From Byssothecium circinans (taxonomy: Eukaryota; Ascomycota; Dothideomycetes; Pleosporales; Massarinaceae), in assembly GCA_010015675.1 (NCBI GenBank), contig ML976985.1, positions 1,001,535 through 1,033,553 on the forward strand: a stretch of DNA of 32,019 nt. Reading direction: 5' to 3'. How positions within the stretch are numbered: the stretch's first letter is position 1; each line of letters begins with the position of its first letter. A model generated the notes under the pieces. It saw only the letters and a list, made by a program, of their open reading frames with translations. It was not told where the DNA came from and made no database searches. Of the stretch, positions 11,762 through 23,121 are shown piece by piece. The translations under genes were made by a program, and so were the position numbers.

Positions 11762-14700
11762 ATGGAAGACGCCGCCGATGACCCGACGGGGGCGACCGCA
11801 TTCACGGTGCTGCAGCAGAAGGTCGACCTCGACTTCAGCTTCTGCCCGCGCGAGGTCAAAGGAAAGACGACGCTCGAAATCCTGCCGCAGTCGCAGGAGC
11901 TCAGCGAAATCCAGCTGCACGCCCGCCAGCTGAGCATCACCAGGGTCACGGTAGCCGGCCGGACAGCGGCCTTTGAGTACAACAACCTCTACGACCGTCT
12001 CGCCCTCTACCCCGGCACCGGCATCGAGCAGTTCCACTTTACCCGCGACCATCTGCAGCGACACGAAGAGCATCAGGAGAAGGAGCTGGTGATTTCGGTG
12101 CCGGACAAGACACGCATCAATGACGTGCGACTGGAGGGCGCGCAGGACAGCTCGTTCGAGTCACTGGAGTTGGTGATAGAATATGTGCTGAAGGACTTCC
12201 GCGACGCCATCTATTTTGCAGGCGTAGAGGACGGCGACTCGCGGTATCCACACGCATACACACGCAATTCGCCTTTCCCGGGGACGGCATCGGCGCTCTT
12301 TCCGTGCCTTGACGACGGCAGCACGCGGGGCACATTCGACGTTTCGGTGCGATACCCGCGGACTGTTGGCGATGCCCTCTGCAGGAATCCCCCTCCGGCC
12401 CAGGTGGAAAGCTCGCCCAAAGCGGACAGTGTCATGAGCGGATGCGACGACGACCAGAATGACCTCACCGAGGAGGAAAAGGCGCTGGAAATGTCCGTCA
12501 TCTGCTCGGGCTTCTTGACAGATGATGTACGTTTGACCCTCATGCTTTTGTGTGCTTTCGCTGACGAGACAGATTGTCGACCCAAAAGATTCCACGCGCA
12601 AGACGGCCAGCTTCACAATCTACACCTCGACCGGAATTCTACCGCAGCACCTAGGTATTGTCATCGGCCCCTTTCAGCACGTTGACCTTGCCGAGTACCG
12701 CGACACCGCAGAAGACGACCGATTACAGGAGGAAGCCATCAGGGTGCATGCCTTTTGTCTACCAGGCAAGGAGGACGAGGTGCGCAACAGCGCCATGATG
12801 ATTCCGCGCGTCCTGGACAACTTCACCGACAAATACCAGACGTATCGTTTTGGCAAGGCGTACAAAATGGCTTTTGTCGACGATCTCGACTGCGATACAG
12901 CCCACACCATGTCGCTGACCATTTGCAGCTCGCGTCTTCTCTATCCTGAAAACATGTGGGAGCCGCTCGAGCACACCACTCGGGTTCTCATACATGCTGT
13001 TGCTAGTCAGTGGATTGGCGTCGACGTCATTGCCCAGGAGCCCACAGACTACTGGGTGATCGTCGGAGGCTCATGGTTCATGACTGAATTCTTTCTCCGT
13101 GACCTCTTTGGTCGAAACGACAATCGTTACCGCCAAAAATTGAGAATGGACAAGGTCATTCAGATGGACCTGAGGCGACCATCTCTATGGGAGCTCGGCA
13201 AGTATCTCCAGCTAGATCCTGGAGAGCGAGAATTCATGGAGCTCAAGTCCCTCTCCGTCCTCTACATTCTTCACAACCGCCTCGTCAAAGCTAGCGGAAA
13301 GAACGGCGTAGACCGGTGTCTCTATCGCCTCTTGTTCAATTCTGGGAACGGAACGCTCATGAACGGCGCCATCAGTACCGACTCTTTTCTCAGCATCTGC
13401 GAGAAGGTTGGACATCAGAAGTTGGAGAACTTCTTCAAACAATGGGTATATGGATCTGGATGTCCAACGTTTGAATGCACCCCTTCGTTCAACAAGAAGA
13501 AACAGGTTGTTCAGCTCCTCATCAAGCAGACACAAGCAGAGCCCATCATTCTACAAGACGAGCGATCGCTTGCGGCTTCCGAGTTTCTGCGCGAGGCCAA
13601 AGAGCGGAACCATGGGTTCATTCCAGACGCTGATTGGCCTGCCTTTGTTGGGCCTATGACAATACGAATACATGAGGCAGACGGCACGCCTTACGAGCAC
13701 ATTGTAGATATCAATTCTTCCCTCGTCAAGGTCGAGATTCCCTACAATACCAAATATAAGCGACTGAAGCGCAATCGCCTGAACAAGGAGCGACAAGCTG
13801 CCGCCCAGGGTCTAGATGCCGGAGGTGAAACGCAGGAAGATGTTACCTTCTATTCTCTGGGTGATTTATTTCAAACTCCTGAAGAAATGCAGGAGTGGAG
13901 AATCGAAGAGTGGTCCGCAGAAGATGAGCAAAAGATGGAAAACGAAGCCTACGAATGGATTCGAATCGATGCCGATTCCGAATGGATTTGCAGGACCAAC
14001 ATCAACGATATGCCCTCGTACATGTACGTTTCGCAGCTGCAGCAAGACAAGGACGTCGTGGCCCAGGTGGAGTCTATCCAGTACCTGGCGCGGAAGCAAG
14101 CGCATGGTCTACTCTCTAGCATTCTAGTCAAGACGCTCATGGATCATCGGTACTTCCATGGCATTCGCACCATGGCAGCCGATGTCCTTCCTAACAACGC
14201 GACTCCAGAGAGGGGTATGATAGGTCTTTTCCATCTGGTCAAGGCCTTTCGCGAGCTCTTCTGCCTACCAAACTCGCCCATGACTCGTGCTAATAACTTT
14301 GAGAATCGCGCATCATATAACATACAATGCGCGATACCCAAAGCCATTGCAAGGATCAAAGGCCCTGATGGCGAGCCGCCTGCGGAGGTTAGGAGCTTCC
14401 TGCTCGATGTCATGCGCTATAATGACAACCGCGGGAACAACTACAGTGACGACTTTTATCTCGCAACCCTCATGAGGTGCCTCACCGATTGCATCACCAA
14501 ACCGAAGTTAGACATTGACCACACAATAGGTCTAGAAGATGAGCTGAAGAGGCAGGACGATTTCCGGAAGACGGCAAGCGATGAACTCCAGCGTCACCTT
14601 CGTCTTGACGAATGGATACCCACGTATCAGAACGTCTACACAGTAACAGTGCTCGAGTGCGAAGCCCAGCTTATCCGGAATCACGTAAATCCATTGCGGC

Positions 14701-16211
14701 TCACGGGGTTCGTCCAATACACTCAGCCTGGTAACGCCGACAATGTGCGCTTAGCAGCGTGGACGTGTTTGGTGGACCTTGGAATCTTCAACAGCAATCC
14801 CAGCTTGGTCGAGTACATGATTCGTGAGATCGAATCAGACCCCTCTCCCTACGTAAGGGCTCAGCTACTGCGTATATTCGGCAAAGCCATCGGGCAAGTT
14901 GCAGTAGGAGATGTTTTCACACCCGAGGATCCTGCTGAAAGTCATGGGGGACTCGTCCTAGAGGAAGAAGCAGCCGTGACAGATCGTGCTGCTGAACTTG
15001 CCCGGCGCAAGCTGGATGGTGCTTTGCTCGGATTGAGGAATGACATGAACGGCAACGTGACGCTGAGAAAGGCTATGGAGCACGCCCTAGCTGCCGGGAA
15101 CATCTCGATACGCGATACATCGGAACTTATCGACGTCGCCGCTCTGATCGTCTCGCCGATCAACAAGCTAGAAGTCCGACTCAAGTACCCGCGTTACTGG
15201 AAAGTGGAGAGGGTGCAGCGCGATGGAGAGGTCGGTCATGTACGGTTGCGGTTTTACCAGTCGGATCGTATACGGACTCAAGCCACCACTCCGTTGAAGC
15301 TAGCTGCTCCGCCAGCAATTCCACCGCTTGCACCTGCAGTAAACGCTCCAGCATCAAGGCCAGCTTTGAAGTTGAAACTCGCGAACAAGCCAAATATCCC
15401 AGGCACGATTCCTACGCCAGGGATCACGGGACTTTCGCCCGCACCTGCACCTACTCCTGCTGCAGTCGAAACACCTGTGTCCTCCAATGAAGTATCGCTG
15501 AGAGTGGGCTCTGTAGCCATGGAAAGTGGCTCACGACCTCCAGTCGCGCAGCAGTCCCGATCTCCTGTACCGCCCGTTATACCAGTTCCCGCCCAGGCAA
15601 AGTCCCCACCCCCCCCAGCAAAGGCACCCACTTCATCACCACGACCCTCCCCAGCGCCCCAACCGCCAGCGCAGACTTCGACGCCGATGGAGGGTGTCGA
15701 GAGCACGGCATCGACGCCTCAGCTGTCACATGCCCCGAATTCGATCTCCCGTCCTTCACCTGCGCCCACCTCCACGTCAAATGTTCCTTCCAGGCCTCCA
15801 TCAACCGCCCCAGAACTCGCCACACCAGGTCCACCGCCCAAGCCGAAGCAATCGCTCAGCCTCAAGCTCAACAGCAAGTCATCTGCGTCTAGACCGCCAT
15901 CATCAACACCCAAACCTTCCAAGTTGTCCAAACAGCAAAAGAAGAGTAAGGTGGTTACGCTGCATCTCGCACCAAAGACGCTTGCCACTATACGAGACCG
16001 CGGGGTTAGTAACGGGGTCAAGCGCAAGGCAGACGGGCTACTGGAGCAGAGGCCAGCCAAGAGGCAGAGCACGGAGCCATCCGCGATGGTTAATGGGGCG
16101 GGGAGTGGTGGGGTCAAGGGTACGGGCACAGGGTTGGTGACGAAGGAGAAGATTGGCGGGCGGTTCTTGGTCAAGATCAAGTTCGGCGAGGGGAAATTGA
16201 AGCCAGAGTGA
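11762..16211 (+). CDS. TAF2: Transcription initiation factor TFIID subunit 2 (TAF2)
   Basis: Two exons, 11762-12526 and 12573-16211, with a 46-nt phase-0 intron (GTACGT donor, CTGAC branch-like site, CAG acceptor); 1,467 aa. TAF2 is a nuclear TFIID subunit that, with TAF1, contacts core-promoter DNA. The N-terminal part (about residues 10-500) is the M1 aminopeptidase-like fold. At the place of the HEXXH zinc site the sequence is HAVAS (His396), followed by QWIGVDV and later VGGSW instead of the catalytic NEG motif, so the peptidase site is dead, as is known for the family. The middle (about 500-1150) matches the helical repeat region, with segments such as VRLAAWTCLVDLG. From about residue 1160 the tail is Pro/Ala/Ser-rich, then Lys-rich, ending FLVKIKFGEGKLKPE. 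Length fits fungal TAF2. The start is chosen because the QKVDLDFSF N-terminus follows directly and nothing upstream is in frame. Confidence 0.95.
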
Positions 16212-16633
16212 TGAGTCATCAGTTCAAGAGCAGGTGCAAGTTGCAGAGATGGTATGATTTTATCGGCACGAGGATAGCCTCGGAGGAAGAGGCAGTCAGT
16301 CAGTCAAACGGGATTATGCATTTAACGGCGTTTCATATTTCGTGTACCAGGGCTGCAAGGAGGCATTATGGGGTGGGTTCTCTGGAGTAAGTTTTAGGTT
16401 TTCAGCATATAGCGATGGCGTTTTTCTTCGTTCCTCTGTCCGTTCTGAGGGGGACTTTTCAATCGATGGAAGTCAAACCAGTGAGGGAAGAAATCGGAAA
16501 TGGAATATACCCCCTTTGTAGTAGTAGTCTTTAGCGAAGTGAATACCTATCTACCCACTCTGCTGTACGTGCTGTGGTGGGTAGGAGTGACAATCGAGGA
16601 GTATTATGTATTGAAAGTTTTGGCGCGGGTTGT

Positions 16634-16662
16634 GGGGGTGGGGTGGGGTTAGTGGGGTGGGG
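16634..16662 (+). other. G-quadruplex-like motif
   Basis: Five runs of four or five G separated by 1, 1, 5 and 1 bases on the plus strand: a textbook intramolecular G4 pattern about 420 bp after the TAF2 stop. It could mark TAF2 transcript termination, which is inference only. Confidence 0.7.
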
Positions 16663-16806
16663 TGAGCAGTGGTGGTGATAAGGGTGGTGATAGTGGTGGT
16701 GACGATGAGCCCCAGCGGTATGTGTTGAATGTGACTGATTTTGTAAGTGCGAGATGTGATGGTCACGGGCTTACTCATCTCCTTTACGTTCCCACCTTCA
16801 AGCGCG

Positions 16807-16814
16807 TATAAAAG
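16807..16814 (+). promoter_or_regulatory. Orphan TATA box
   Basis: A consensus TATAAAAG on the plus strand followed 30-60 bases later by a pyrimidine-rich, then CA-rich leader (CTCTACACACAATATCC), the usual look of a fungal TATA promoter and start region. The first ATG downstream (16900) opens only 17 codons. Either a short or noncoding transcript starts here, or it is the remnant promoter of a lost gene. Confidence 0.45.
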
Positions 16815-17199
16815 GAGCGATCTTTTGTGGCTTTCTTTCCTCTACACACAATATCCTTTGACTCAAAAGTCGATTCTAAAGCAACTAGCTAAAGCGACAT
16901 GCTGGTCGTGTGTCCCTTTCTCTGCACTGCGGAGACTGAGACTGAGACATGAGAGCAGTCCGAGAAAAGGGCACGAGTGGATCGCGCCTTCTCTTGTCTC
17001 GAGCGATATCGTCCTTACTTTTTTCATACCTTCCGCTGTTCATTAAAACACTGGGCTTGGCTGTGAATGTCTTGTGGAACCTTTCTTGTTCTTGGGGCGG
17101 AAGGTGATGGAGAAGGAAATTGAAGGATGGGATTGACACGCTATGTGTACCGTATCGGTGGACTGCGGTGCTCGAACCCGACCTTGCTTTTATTTTTAT

Positions 17200-18759
17200 T
17201 TTATTTTGAACGAAAGTTCACGATCGTCTGGCCATGGGGCGTGAATTCTTCGGATTTTTAGCTATCAAAAACTTATTTTTAAAGAAGCCATGTTCCCAGC
17301 GCGCTGTGAGGTGTTGAAATTTTCCACCTAAATTTCGAGTACTGAAAGCAATTGCATTGAAACACTATGGAGGGAGGGAAGATCGTGCCTTCCTCACTGC
17401 CTCACTGTTCTATTATCTCAGGTTGTTGAAGGATGAGGGATGTTGTTTAAAACCCATACAAGCAATGCGCATGCCGAGTCTAAACTCGAGACAGACTTCT
17501 AAAAATCAATACACAACGGTATGGAGGGAGAATTGAGGGACCTTGCAAAGACTGTGTCGTCTTCACCATGCCACTAGTCCCTTTTATGAAAAGGTGATGT
17601 TGAAAGCGAAGGAGACCGCAGGCATGGTGTGAAAGCCCTGGAAATGGAAAATGGGGAGTCGCGCAGTTCGGCTTCTTTTCTGTATATGGGAAATTATGAA
17701 TGGGCGAAATGAGTCTGTGCGACTCAAGTCCCATCATTCGGGAATCATGCCCGGGTCTCGTCCGTCTCTTCTCTGCTATAAGGAAAATGGACTATTATTT
17801 GGTAAGATTGGTCTAAAATGAAAAGCTAGCTGAAATATGGAGGCGTTCCTGCTCTTGTGCTGTGTAAAAAGCATCCCACGAAATCCTTTATGCGGACTGG
17901 CGAAAATTCAAAAGCATGCCATCTCTGGGAATGTCTTCGCTGCTTGCCGTTCTCCTTTAAAGGGAGACTGTTTTCTCGTTGCAGCGAAATGAGTTGTCAG
18001 TAGGCAGGATTGAACTTAAATAAGAACAAGGAGTATTAGGGACCTTTCTTTGTTCCTCTGCTTTCTAAACCCAGGAACCTAACTACAAACTGTAGTGGAG
18101 ATACTTTAAATGAGAAAAATCACTCGTCATGTCTGGTTCCTTGCTGTGCGCCTCCCAGGGAAATTGGCGCTCTCGCTACAGCAGCATAGCGAGATCTATC
18201 TGCTAGGAGGGAATTCTGCGCCTCTGCTCCACCTAATTACAGTTGGGAAGAATAAAGAGTTCAGCTACTAAAGGAATAATCCACGCAGCCAATGCCGTCC
18301 CCCGGTCTGGCTTTTCCTATCTTCTAGAACGATATCTCGAAAACAAGAAGACAGTATGGATGATGAGAGGACGAGGGCCTTTCGGGATTTACCTATACTG
18401 CCTTCCATCTGCGCACAATTGTCGACAAGAATAGTTTAGAAATGCGTATGCAGCTTTCCATGTCCTGGAGTCTCCCTCGCACTAAAATTATGTTCCCACC
18501 GCTATACGGACACTTCCCTTCCTTCGCTCTCTGGATGTTCTTCAAAATTCGGATGCAGAGTTTTACATGAGTTTCGGGCTCCGGTGCTTTCTTTGAGTGA
18601 AAATGTTAAAAGCAGCTTAACATGGCAAATGCTGCTCTTTGCTGGACCTGTGGGGATTTTTTTAAGCGTTTAGCTTTTCAAATTAATGAGCTACGTCATC
18701 ATGGCAGTGCGGTCGCGTGGTTTTCGAGAGTTCTCAGTGCTTCTATAATAAATGGTTCG
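17200..18759. repeat. Probable outer, most decayed part of the tandem array
   Basis: No gene is seen. Pieces resemble units of the clearer array to the right: near 17905-17960 a segment with GGCGAAAATTCAAAAGC then ATGTCTTCGCTGCTTGCC lines up with the block GAAAATATCAACATCAAAACC then ATGTCTCCACCTCTGCC at 21053-21108. Similar but weaker matches lie near 18128-18180. Alignment by eye only; unit borders cannot be fixed. Confidence 0.35.
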
Positions 18760-19660
18760 ACTATTCAAATGTTGCGTCGTAGATCAATCCCTCCTTTATA
18801 TTGTCGCCGCAAAAAGACTGAAACTATTCCCACTATCCGTTATGTCGGGGTTCCGGAGACTTCAGAATATATATTCCACAATATAATCTTAGTCTGAAAC
18901 GTTATGGACCAATTTGCTTTCTCTCCCTCCCTTCTAAGACTTCTTCCGCTCCCGCTACGAGAAAGTATGTCCATGAGTTTTTATGGACAGTTCCTCTGGA
19001 TACCACTTCTCTCACCATGCGGGTTCTGAATAGCGAAACGAATTGTACAATGCGGCGCTCCTCGCGACCTTGAAATATCAAAGGATGAAAATTAACCGCC
19101 TAACTAAGTATGGAGGAGTGGCGCGTTTGTCTCCTGTGTTGGACATTACTACGTTTTTTATGTACCTCTTCCCCGAAATCATACGTCTCACCCTGCGAGT
19201 TTTGCAAATGAAAAAAGAAAGCTGAGATGTGGCGGTGCCTGCAGCCTCGGAAGTATTAAAAAAGTCAAAATCCATAAGCACAGAGTACATGGAGAGTGTC
19301 CGCCTTCTTCCCTTGCAAGATATTTTTTCTATGACCTTTTATATCTCTTCTCCCCAGAATCCCACCTTCTCATTTTGCTGATTCGTAAGACGGAAGGATA
19401 GCTTGCATACGAAACTCCTCGCAACCTTGGCAGTATCAAAGAATTAAAACAGTCTCGCGCATGAACGATGGAGAGAGTCCGGCTTCCACTCGGTTCTAAT
19501 TTCCATTTTTGAAATAACACCCTGTGACGACAGGCATGATGTGTTCCTTCCCGAGTCTTCAACAAAAGGAGAAAGAAAAATTGCATATAGTGCAGACGAT
19601 GTGACCTTCTCCGAGTCTTCCGTCAACAACAACAACAGCGCCAAGAGGATTCAGAACACC
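18760..19660. repeat. Diverged tandem repeat, about 178-bp period
   Basis: At least four to five units. The anchor block CTCACCNTGCGNGTTTTG occurs at about 18831, 19011, 19187 and 19369, with a weaker form near 19548: spacings 180, 176, 182 and about 179. A second anchor (a G-rich GAGTGTCCGCCTTC-like block) recurs near 19119, 19296 and 19475. A third, CCTCGCAACCTTG followed by TATCAAAG, recurs near 19067 and 19420. Units are roughly half to two-thirds alike. One minus-strand and several plus-strand short open frames inside are fragments, not genes. Confidence 0.65.
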
Positions 19661-20611
19661 CGGAAACTCATCGCATGCGGTGGTTGTTGGCACTTGGAGA
19701 AGGAAACAGTACGGCTCAACTCTCTAGCTCTAATGGATATGGCACCGTGTCCCACCTCACTTTGCTCATCACCAAATTACGCAATAAAAAATACGAACCT
19801 AGCCAACGAATGTTGGCGTGAGGAAGCAGAATGGCATTAGGTCTTTTACCCTTCATACTATATTTGGCTATAACTGGTTTGCTCTGTAAAAGGTTATCTC
19901 CAGTATCTGCAAAGAAGAGCAAGGGATGTGTTCCAGAGGTTACATACGAGAAGGGTTAGTGAAGTCTTACTTTCACTGGATATTGAAAGACCTCAGATTC
20001 CTCGTTATGAGAGTGGAGTGGCGTGTTATTTGTTATTAAGAGTACAAATCGAAAACCTGGAGTTAGCTAAGAGGATTTGGGAACTCCTATCAGAATTAAA
20101 AAGTGTGATGAGATTGACATGTGGGTGGTTGGATGATATTTATCTTAAAGTGACTCTAAACCTGCGATCCGCGCAGCGATGAAAGCCTGATCTCGATCCA
20201 TTTGTTAGAACAACAAAATGGAAGTCGGCTCTGGTGATGTTGGGGCTGGAGTCTCGGAGTGGAGATTGCAATCAAAAATCCTGGAGAAAACCCGCTATGT
20301 GGAAGTTCTATTGTTTATTAAACCATGATCCTTAAGTGATACAAAATGGACCATGAAAGCTGTATGAGTGCGAGACCTTTCTCCAACCTAAAGAAAAAAA
20401 ATCTCCGAGCACAATACAATGTGAAAGCGTGGAGAGAACGAACACTTATTGTGATAATCTTAGTCTCTCTCTCTAAAGATGTGGAAGCTTTCTTACCCTT
20501 CTTTCCTTTCTCTCAAAAAGCCAAGGTAATATTCGTATATGGAGATTCTCCGCCCAATCTATTCATAAATATTACTCCCAAAACCAGGCAGTCCATCTGC
20601 CATGTCTCCAC
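19661..20611. repeat. Array continuation with irregular units
   Basis: Scattered pieces of the same family join the 178-bp and 219-bp sections: TGGAGTGGCGTGTT near 20014 (compare 19114), GTCTCGGAGTGGAGATTGCAATC near 20253 (compare 20830), and GGAGATTCTCCGCCCAATC at 20541 (compare 21030). The 84-codon and 168-codon frames at 19928 and 20346 fall in this patchwork and show no domain I recognise. Confidence 0.4.
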
Positions 20612-21250
20612 CCTCTGGAATGTCACCATCAAAAGATTGGAGCGAGCACGCCATGTTTCCTTCCCCTGCCTCGCTCGATATCCCATCGCCTCACGAGAGG
20701 ATACGAAATGTTTAACATGCCTGGAATTGGCGCACCAGCCTGTTATAAAGAACAGCAGGCACTCGACGAATGTGAGCGTCGTTGTGAGCAGTTGCGAAGA
20801 GGATAGTCAAAAGAGTCTCCTAGCCCAGTCCCCTCGGAGATATCAACATTAAAACCATAGAGCCAACCTATCATGTCTCCAACTCTGCTTCCTGGAAACT
20901 CCATCACCTCGTGAAGGGTAGTAAATGATTACCACAACGGAATGTGGCGCATCTGATCGGCACAAAAAGTAATGAGGAGCTCAATTTATTGGAGCGCCGT
21001 TGCGAGCAGTTACGACGAGAACAGTTAAAGGAGTCTCCCAGCCCAATCCCCTTGAAAATATCAACATCAAAACCATAGGGCCTATCTACAATGTCTCCAC
21101 CTCTGCCTTGCTGGATATTCCCCTCACCTCGCGAGAGGTTAAGAAATGTTTAACGCACCCAGAATGGGTGCATCAGACTATTACAAAAGACGTAAAGACA
21201 CCCGCCTTACGTGAGCGTCTTCGTGAGCAGTTTAAAGAGGACAGATAACT
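20612..21250 (+). repeat. Three 219-bp tandem units with decayed coding frame
   Basis: Units begin at 20612, 20832 and 21051 (periods 220 and 219; 219 is 73 codons). They share a block with ATATCAACATCAAAACCA, then ATGTCTCCACC, then a CTCACCTCGCGAGAGG-like block, and end with a GAGCAGTT...GAGTCTCCCAGCCC block where units 1 and 2 agree at most positions. In the same relative frame the units translate alike: first unit IKRLERARHVSFPCLARYPI then SREDTKCLT; third unit IKTIGPIYNVSTSALLDIPL then SREVKKCLT. The middle unit carries a stop and frameshift. I do not recognise the protein; it looks like a dead repeat-protein gene, not a working one. Confidence 0.65.
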
Positions 21251-21400
21251 TTGTATATTGGCGGAGATCTCTGATTCCTTCTCTTGCACCCAAAATTGAT
21301 ACTGGAATCTACGTGGAACAACCTCCAAGTTTGTCTTAAATTTCAGGACATCACACAGATGGGACTAAAAGGCTCTATTATGCATTGTCTACACGTTTGT

Positions 21401-21890
21401 GTGCGTGTGCGAAGGGGGTTTGGATCGAAACGCCTAGAGCCTCGTGGCATGTGCGAGGAAGAAGGAAGTCTGGCACAAGATATGAAAAGCACCGTTCTGC
21501 GTGTCATATATGTTGTTGGGGTGCTTGTGCGAGGTGAATTGTTTGGACCAGGAACTCGTTAAACCACAGGGCTTTGTGGGAGAAAATCTAGTACCCGAAA
21601 CTAAAATCCGCGCTTCGAACATATCATGTTCTGGGGTTGGTGTGCTTGTGCGAGGTGACTTGTTTAGACCGGGAACTGGTCAAGCTATCGGCTTATGCGC
21701 GAGGAATTCCAACGCTCCAGAGGTCAATACCGAAAACATCTCTCCTTGCACATCATGTGGTTTTGTCTGCGTGAGAAGTGAAAGACGCACAAGTAGTACA
21801 AAAACTCAAAAAGCCATTTGGATATGTAGGAGCCGTCCTGCGTCGTTGCCTTCCATACGTACAAAAATATGTGTACAACAAGGCCATGGA
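21401..21890. repeat. Tandem repeat, about 121-bp period
   Basis: The anchor GTGCTTGTGCGAGGTGAATTG recurs as variants at 21401, 21521, 21642 and about 21765: spacings 120, 121 and 123. Units 2 and 3 are the most alike, including a following block (TTTGGACCAGGAACT versus TTTAGACCGGGAACT). The 121-bp spacing is not a multiple of three. A 154-codon frame across the units (21501-21965) is not convincing as a gene. Confidence 0.7.
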
Positions 21891-23121
21891 CTTCTTCCTC
21901 CTCTGCTCGCGACAATTTTTACGACTAGAAGTGAAAGATCGATAAATCAAAACCTTAACTGTTGATGGACTTTCTCCCCGCCTCTTAACATTTAATCCCC
22001 CGTTGTATACAGCCATGGAAAAGCCAAAAAGCCAGGGCTCCTGGTGTTATGTTTCCCCCGTTTAATAAACCATGAGAACACGCTATCTTCTTCGTAAAGA
22101 AGAAAAAGCCAAAAAAATAAAATTCTACAGGGTACCAAGGAATGAAAAGAAGAAAAAAAGGAGGAAGCAGGCATGGTTCCGACCTCCTCCAGCACCGCAC
22201 TGCACCTCTCCCTCTATCCACACCCTCCGTTCCTCAAACCCAACCCAACGGAAATTCAATTCATGCCCACTCCTTCCCCTTACAAACCATATATGAGAAT
22301 AATACATACTGGCATCTAATGAAATCAAAACACCAAGCCTTATTGATTATGGCGTGCCTGTATCTCCAAGCCCCAATTACTAAAACCTTGCTTGGACTTT
22401 TGACACGCGAGGAAGAGACTACGCAGAAATACAAAAACCTTTGGATGACGAGACAATGGCATGAGTTCTTCTACTCTCCGTCTTCATTCCACCGAGCAAC
22501 ACTCTAGTAAATCTCACTATCAACAGTCAGCGAACTCCTATTCTCCGCTCCCGCTCCCCCATTAGCACTGCAAGACTTCCGCGTAATTCTCTTCGTTGCA
22601 TGCTCCGGAGTGGAGCGTTGAATCATCGAGTTGCTAGTTTCTTACCAGAAATTGGACCGGCGGAAAATAGCTAATCTAAGGGGGTAAGCCATCATCATTA
22701 TTATCATCATCACCATCACCGTTTCCAATTCACCAAGACTAACAAGATGTGTTCATGCTGATCACGTTGACATTACTCCTCACTCCAGTCCATGTATCTC
22801 ACTCCTCACAACCAAACCAACAGAACTTTCCCCCCCATTTCGAAAAAGGCACACTCTCTAATGCCGATGTCAATGCAAATGCACCCTATGAACCTCATTC
22901 AACGCGTCCAAAAAAAGAAAGGCAAGAAGAAGGAAAACGATGCCGCTTTTCAATGCCATATATACAGTGTGAGAGACATTGCTTCGTCAAATGCATATTC
23001 CCGCGCCAAGTCGAAGCATGCACTGTACAGGGGAAGGTTGTTATTAGTGTCCGTTTATTATCGTCATCGTGTTCGTCGTAATCGATTTCTCCTCCTCGCC
23101 ATCATGTCTGCACCCGTCTGT
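21891..23121. other. Gene-free stretch downstream of the PH-domain gene
   Basis: No protein-like frame on either strand. It includes the 3' flank of the minus-strand PH-domain gene, an A-rich stretch near 22095-22165 and a trinucleotide microsatellite. The open frames here (up to 154 codons) are low-complexity readings of A-rich or CT-rich DNA. Confidence 0.5.
22689..22720. repeat. ATC/ATT trinucleotide microsatellite
   Basis: About 32 bp of ATC, ATT and ACC triplets in a row; intergenic and imperfect. Confidence 0.8.

Larger units (their letters stand above)
16212..17200. other. TAF2 downstream flank, no gene
   Basis: No protein-like frame on either strand. It holds the TAF2 3' region, a G-rich run (16634-16662), a GGTGGTGATA-rich stretch to about 16706, and an isolated TATA box at 16807. 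The longest open frames (75-99 codons) have no homology I recognise, no conserved start context and no splice logic. Confidence 0.6.

Noticed and set aside
15278..15706. 142-codon Gly/Ala-rich minus-strand frame
   Set aside because: Antisense shadow of the Pro/Ala-rich TAF2 tail.
17160..17200. tRNA-like B box (GGGTTCGAGCACC on the minus strand)
   Set aside because: The flanking bases cannot form a T-arm stem and there is no A box or acceptor stem upstream.
18755..18785. tRNA-like GGTTCGA at 18763
   Set aside because: No pairing around it and no A box; it lies in a repeat unit.
20346..20852. 168-codon plus-strand open frame as a gene
   Set aside because: It covers irregular array DNA and one 219-bp unit; its end is a chance stop in the next unit and no start context or homology supports it.
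20612..21890. CRISPR array
   Set aside because: Units are diverged throughout with no short conserved repeat and unique spacers, and the genome is eukaryotic.
21501..21965. 154-codon plus-strand open frame
   Set aside because: It crosses several 121-bp repeat units whose period is not a multiple of three, has no recognisable domain, and no signal or splice logic.
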